Shown piece by piece: positions 63,909-64,000 of a DNA stretch of 64,000 bases. The notes beneath the pieces were generated by a model. It did not search any database and had not been told where the DNA came from. It was given only the letters and a program-made list of their open reading frames with translations. Both the position numbers and the translations under genes were made by a program. The stretch covers positions 1 through 64,000 of the forward strand of contig JAIXXN010000029.1 in NCBI GenBank assembly GCA_027490725.1, written 5' to 3'. The stretch is from Oxalobacteraceae bacterium (GTDB taxonomy: Bacteria; Pseudomonadota; Gammaproteobacteria; Burkholderiales; Burkholderiaceae_D). Numbering within the stretch: position 1 is the first letter of the stretch; each line of letters opens with the position of its first letter.

Positions 63909-64000
63909 GGTGCGCTCTCCCTATTCAAAAGATAATATTTTTCACTTGGCCTGCTTAAACCCGCTGACAAAAGCGAATCACGGTCGCGCTTAACGGCCGC

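Overview
The window comes from a GC-rich proteobacterium, most likely a betaproteobacterium of the Oxalobacteraceae (Herbaspirillum / Janthinobacterium / Duganella relatives). Reasons: dense operons with ATGA overlaps, a PEP-CTERM remnant, the particular mix of pca/van genes, and a cluster matching in gene content what I know of the naringenin-degrading fde operon of Herbaspirillum seropedicae. The taxonomic call is inference. About 2.7-56.8 kb is one almost uninterrupted catabolic island for plant phenolics.

Layout. (1) 0-2.7 kb: scarred edge, with a transposase/hydrolase chimera, a SIMPL-domain protein and a decayed PEP-CTERM gene. (2) 2.7-16 kb: the protocatechuate core: pobA with its AraC regulator, an IclR regulator, pcaH-pcaG-pcaB-pcaCD (decarboxylase and enol-lactonase fused), vanB-vanA with a divergent MarR, pcaF-pcaJ-pcaI and a second IclR. 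(3) 16-33 kb: a cyclase-family protein, a double EthD-domain protein, a NodD-like LysR (FdeR-like), then a long operon: envelope module (DUF1302 barrel, DUF1329, YCF48-like, MMPL/RND pump), C-C hydrolase, VOC ring-cleavage dioxygenase (FdeC-like), Rieske ferredoxin, FAD monooxygenase (FdeE-like), MFS, cupin, FAH-family hydrolase and SDR epimerase. (4) 33-37.7 kb, minus strand: DHDPS-family lyase, aldehyde dehydrogenase, LysR and ornithine-cyclodeaminase-like enzyme. (5) 37.8-56.8 kb: an XylR/DmpR-type sigma-54 activator with a recognisable -24/-12 promoter, benzaldehyde-type dehydrogenase, coniferyl-alcohol dehydrogenase (calA), a second copy of the envelope module whose pump is fused to a type-B carboxylesterase, a thiolase, a MarR regulator, and ech-vdh-fcs. 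(6) 56.9-61 kb: cyclophilin-like protein, Tat-exported hydrolase, MFS and LysR. (7) 61-64 kb: small minus-strand genes resembling toxin-immunity or orphan genes (DUF4375, SMI1/KNR4-like, DUF5808) with an integrase remnant and a duplicated intergenic sequence.

How it fits together (inference from families): flavanones are hydroxylated on ring A by the FdeE-like enzyme and opened by the FdeC-like enzyme, releasing a hydroxycinnamate. Coniferyl alcohol is oxidised to ferulate by CalA plus the neighbouring aldehyde dehydrogenase. Fcs, Ech and Vdh shorten hydroxycinnamates to 4-hydroxybenzoate, vanillate or protocatechuate. PobA and VanAB bring these to protocatechuate, and Pca enzymes take it to succinyl-CoA and acetyl-CoA. 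The least described parts are the duplicated envelope module, the RND-carboxylesterase fusion of 1412 residues, and a roughly 35-bp promoter motif shared by the two FdeR-type promoters.
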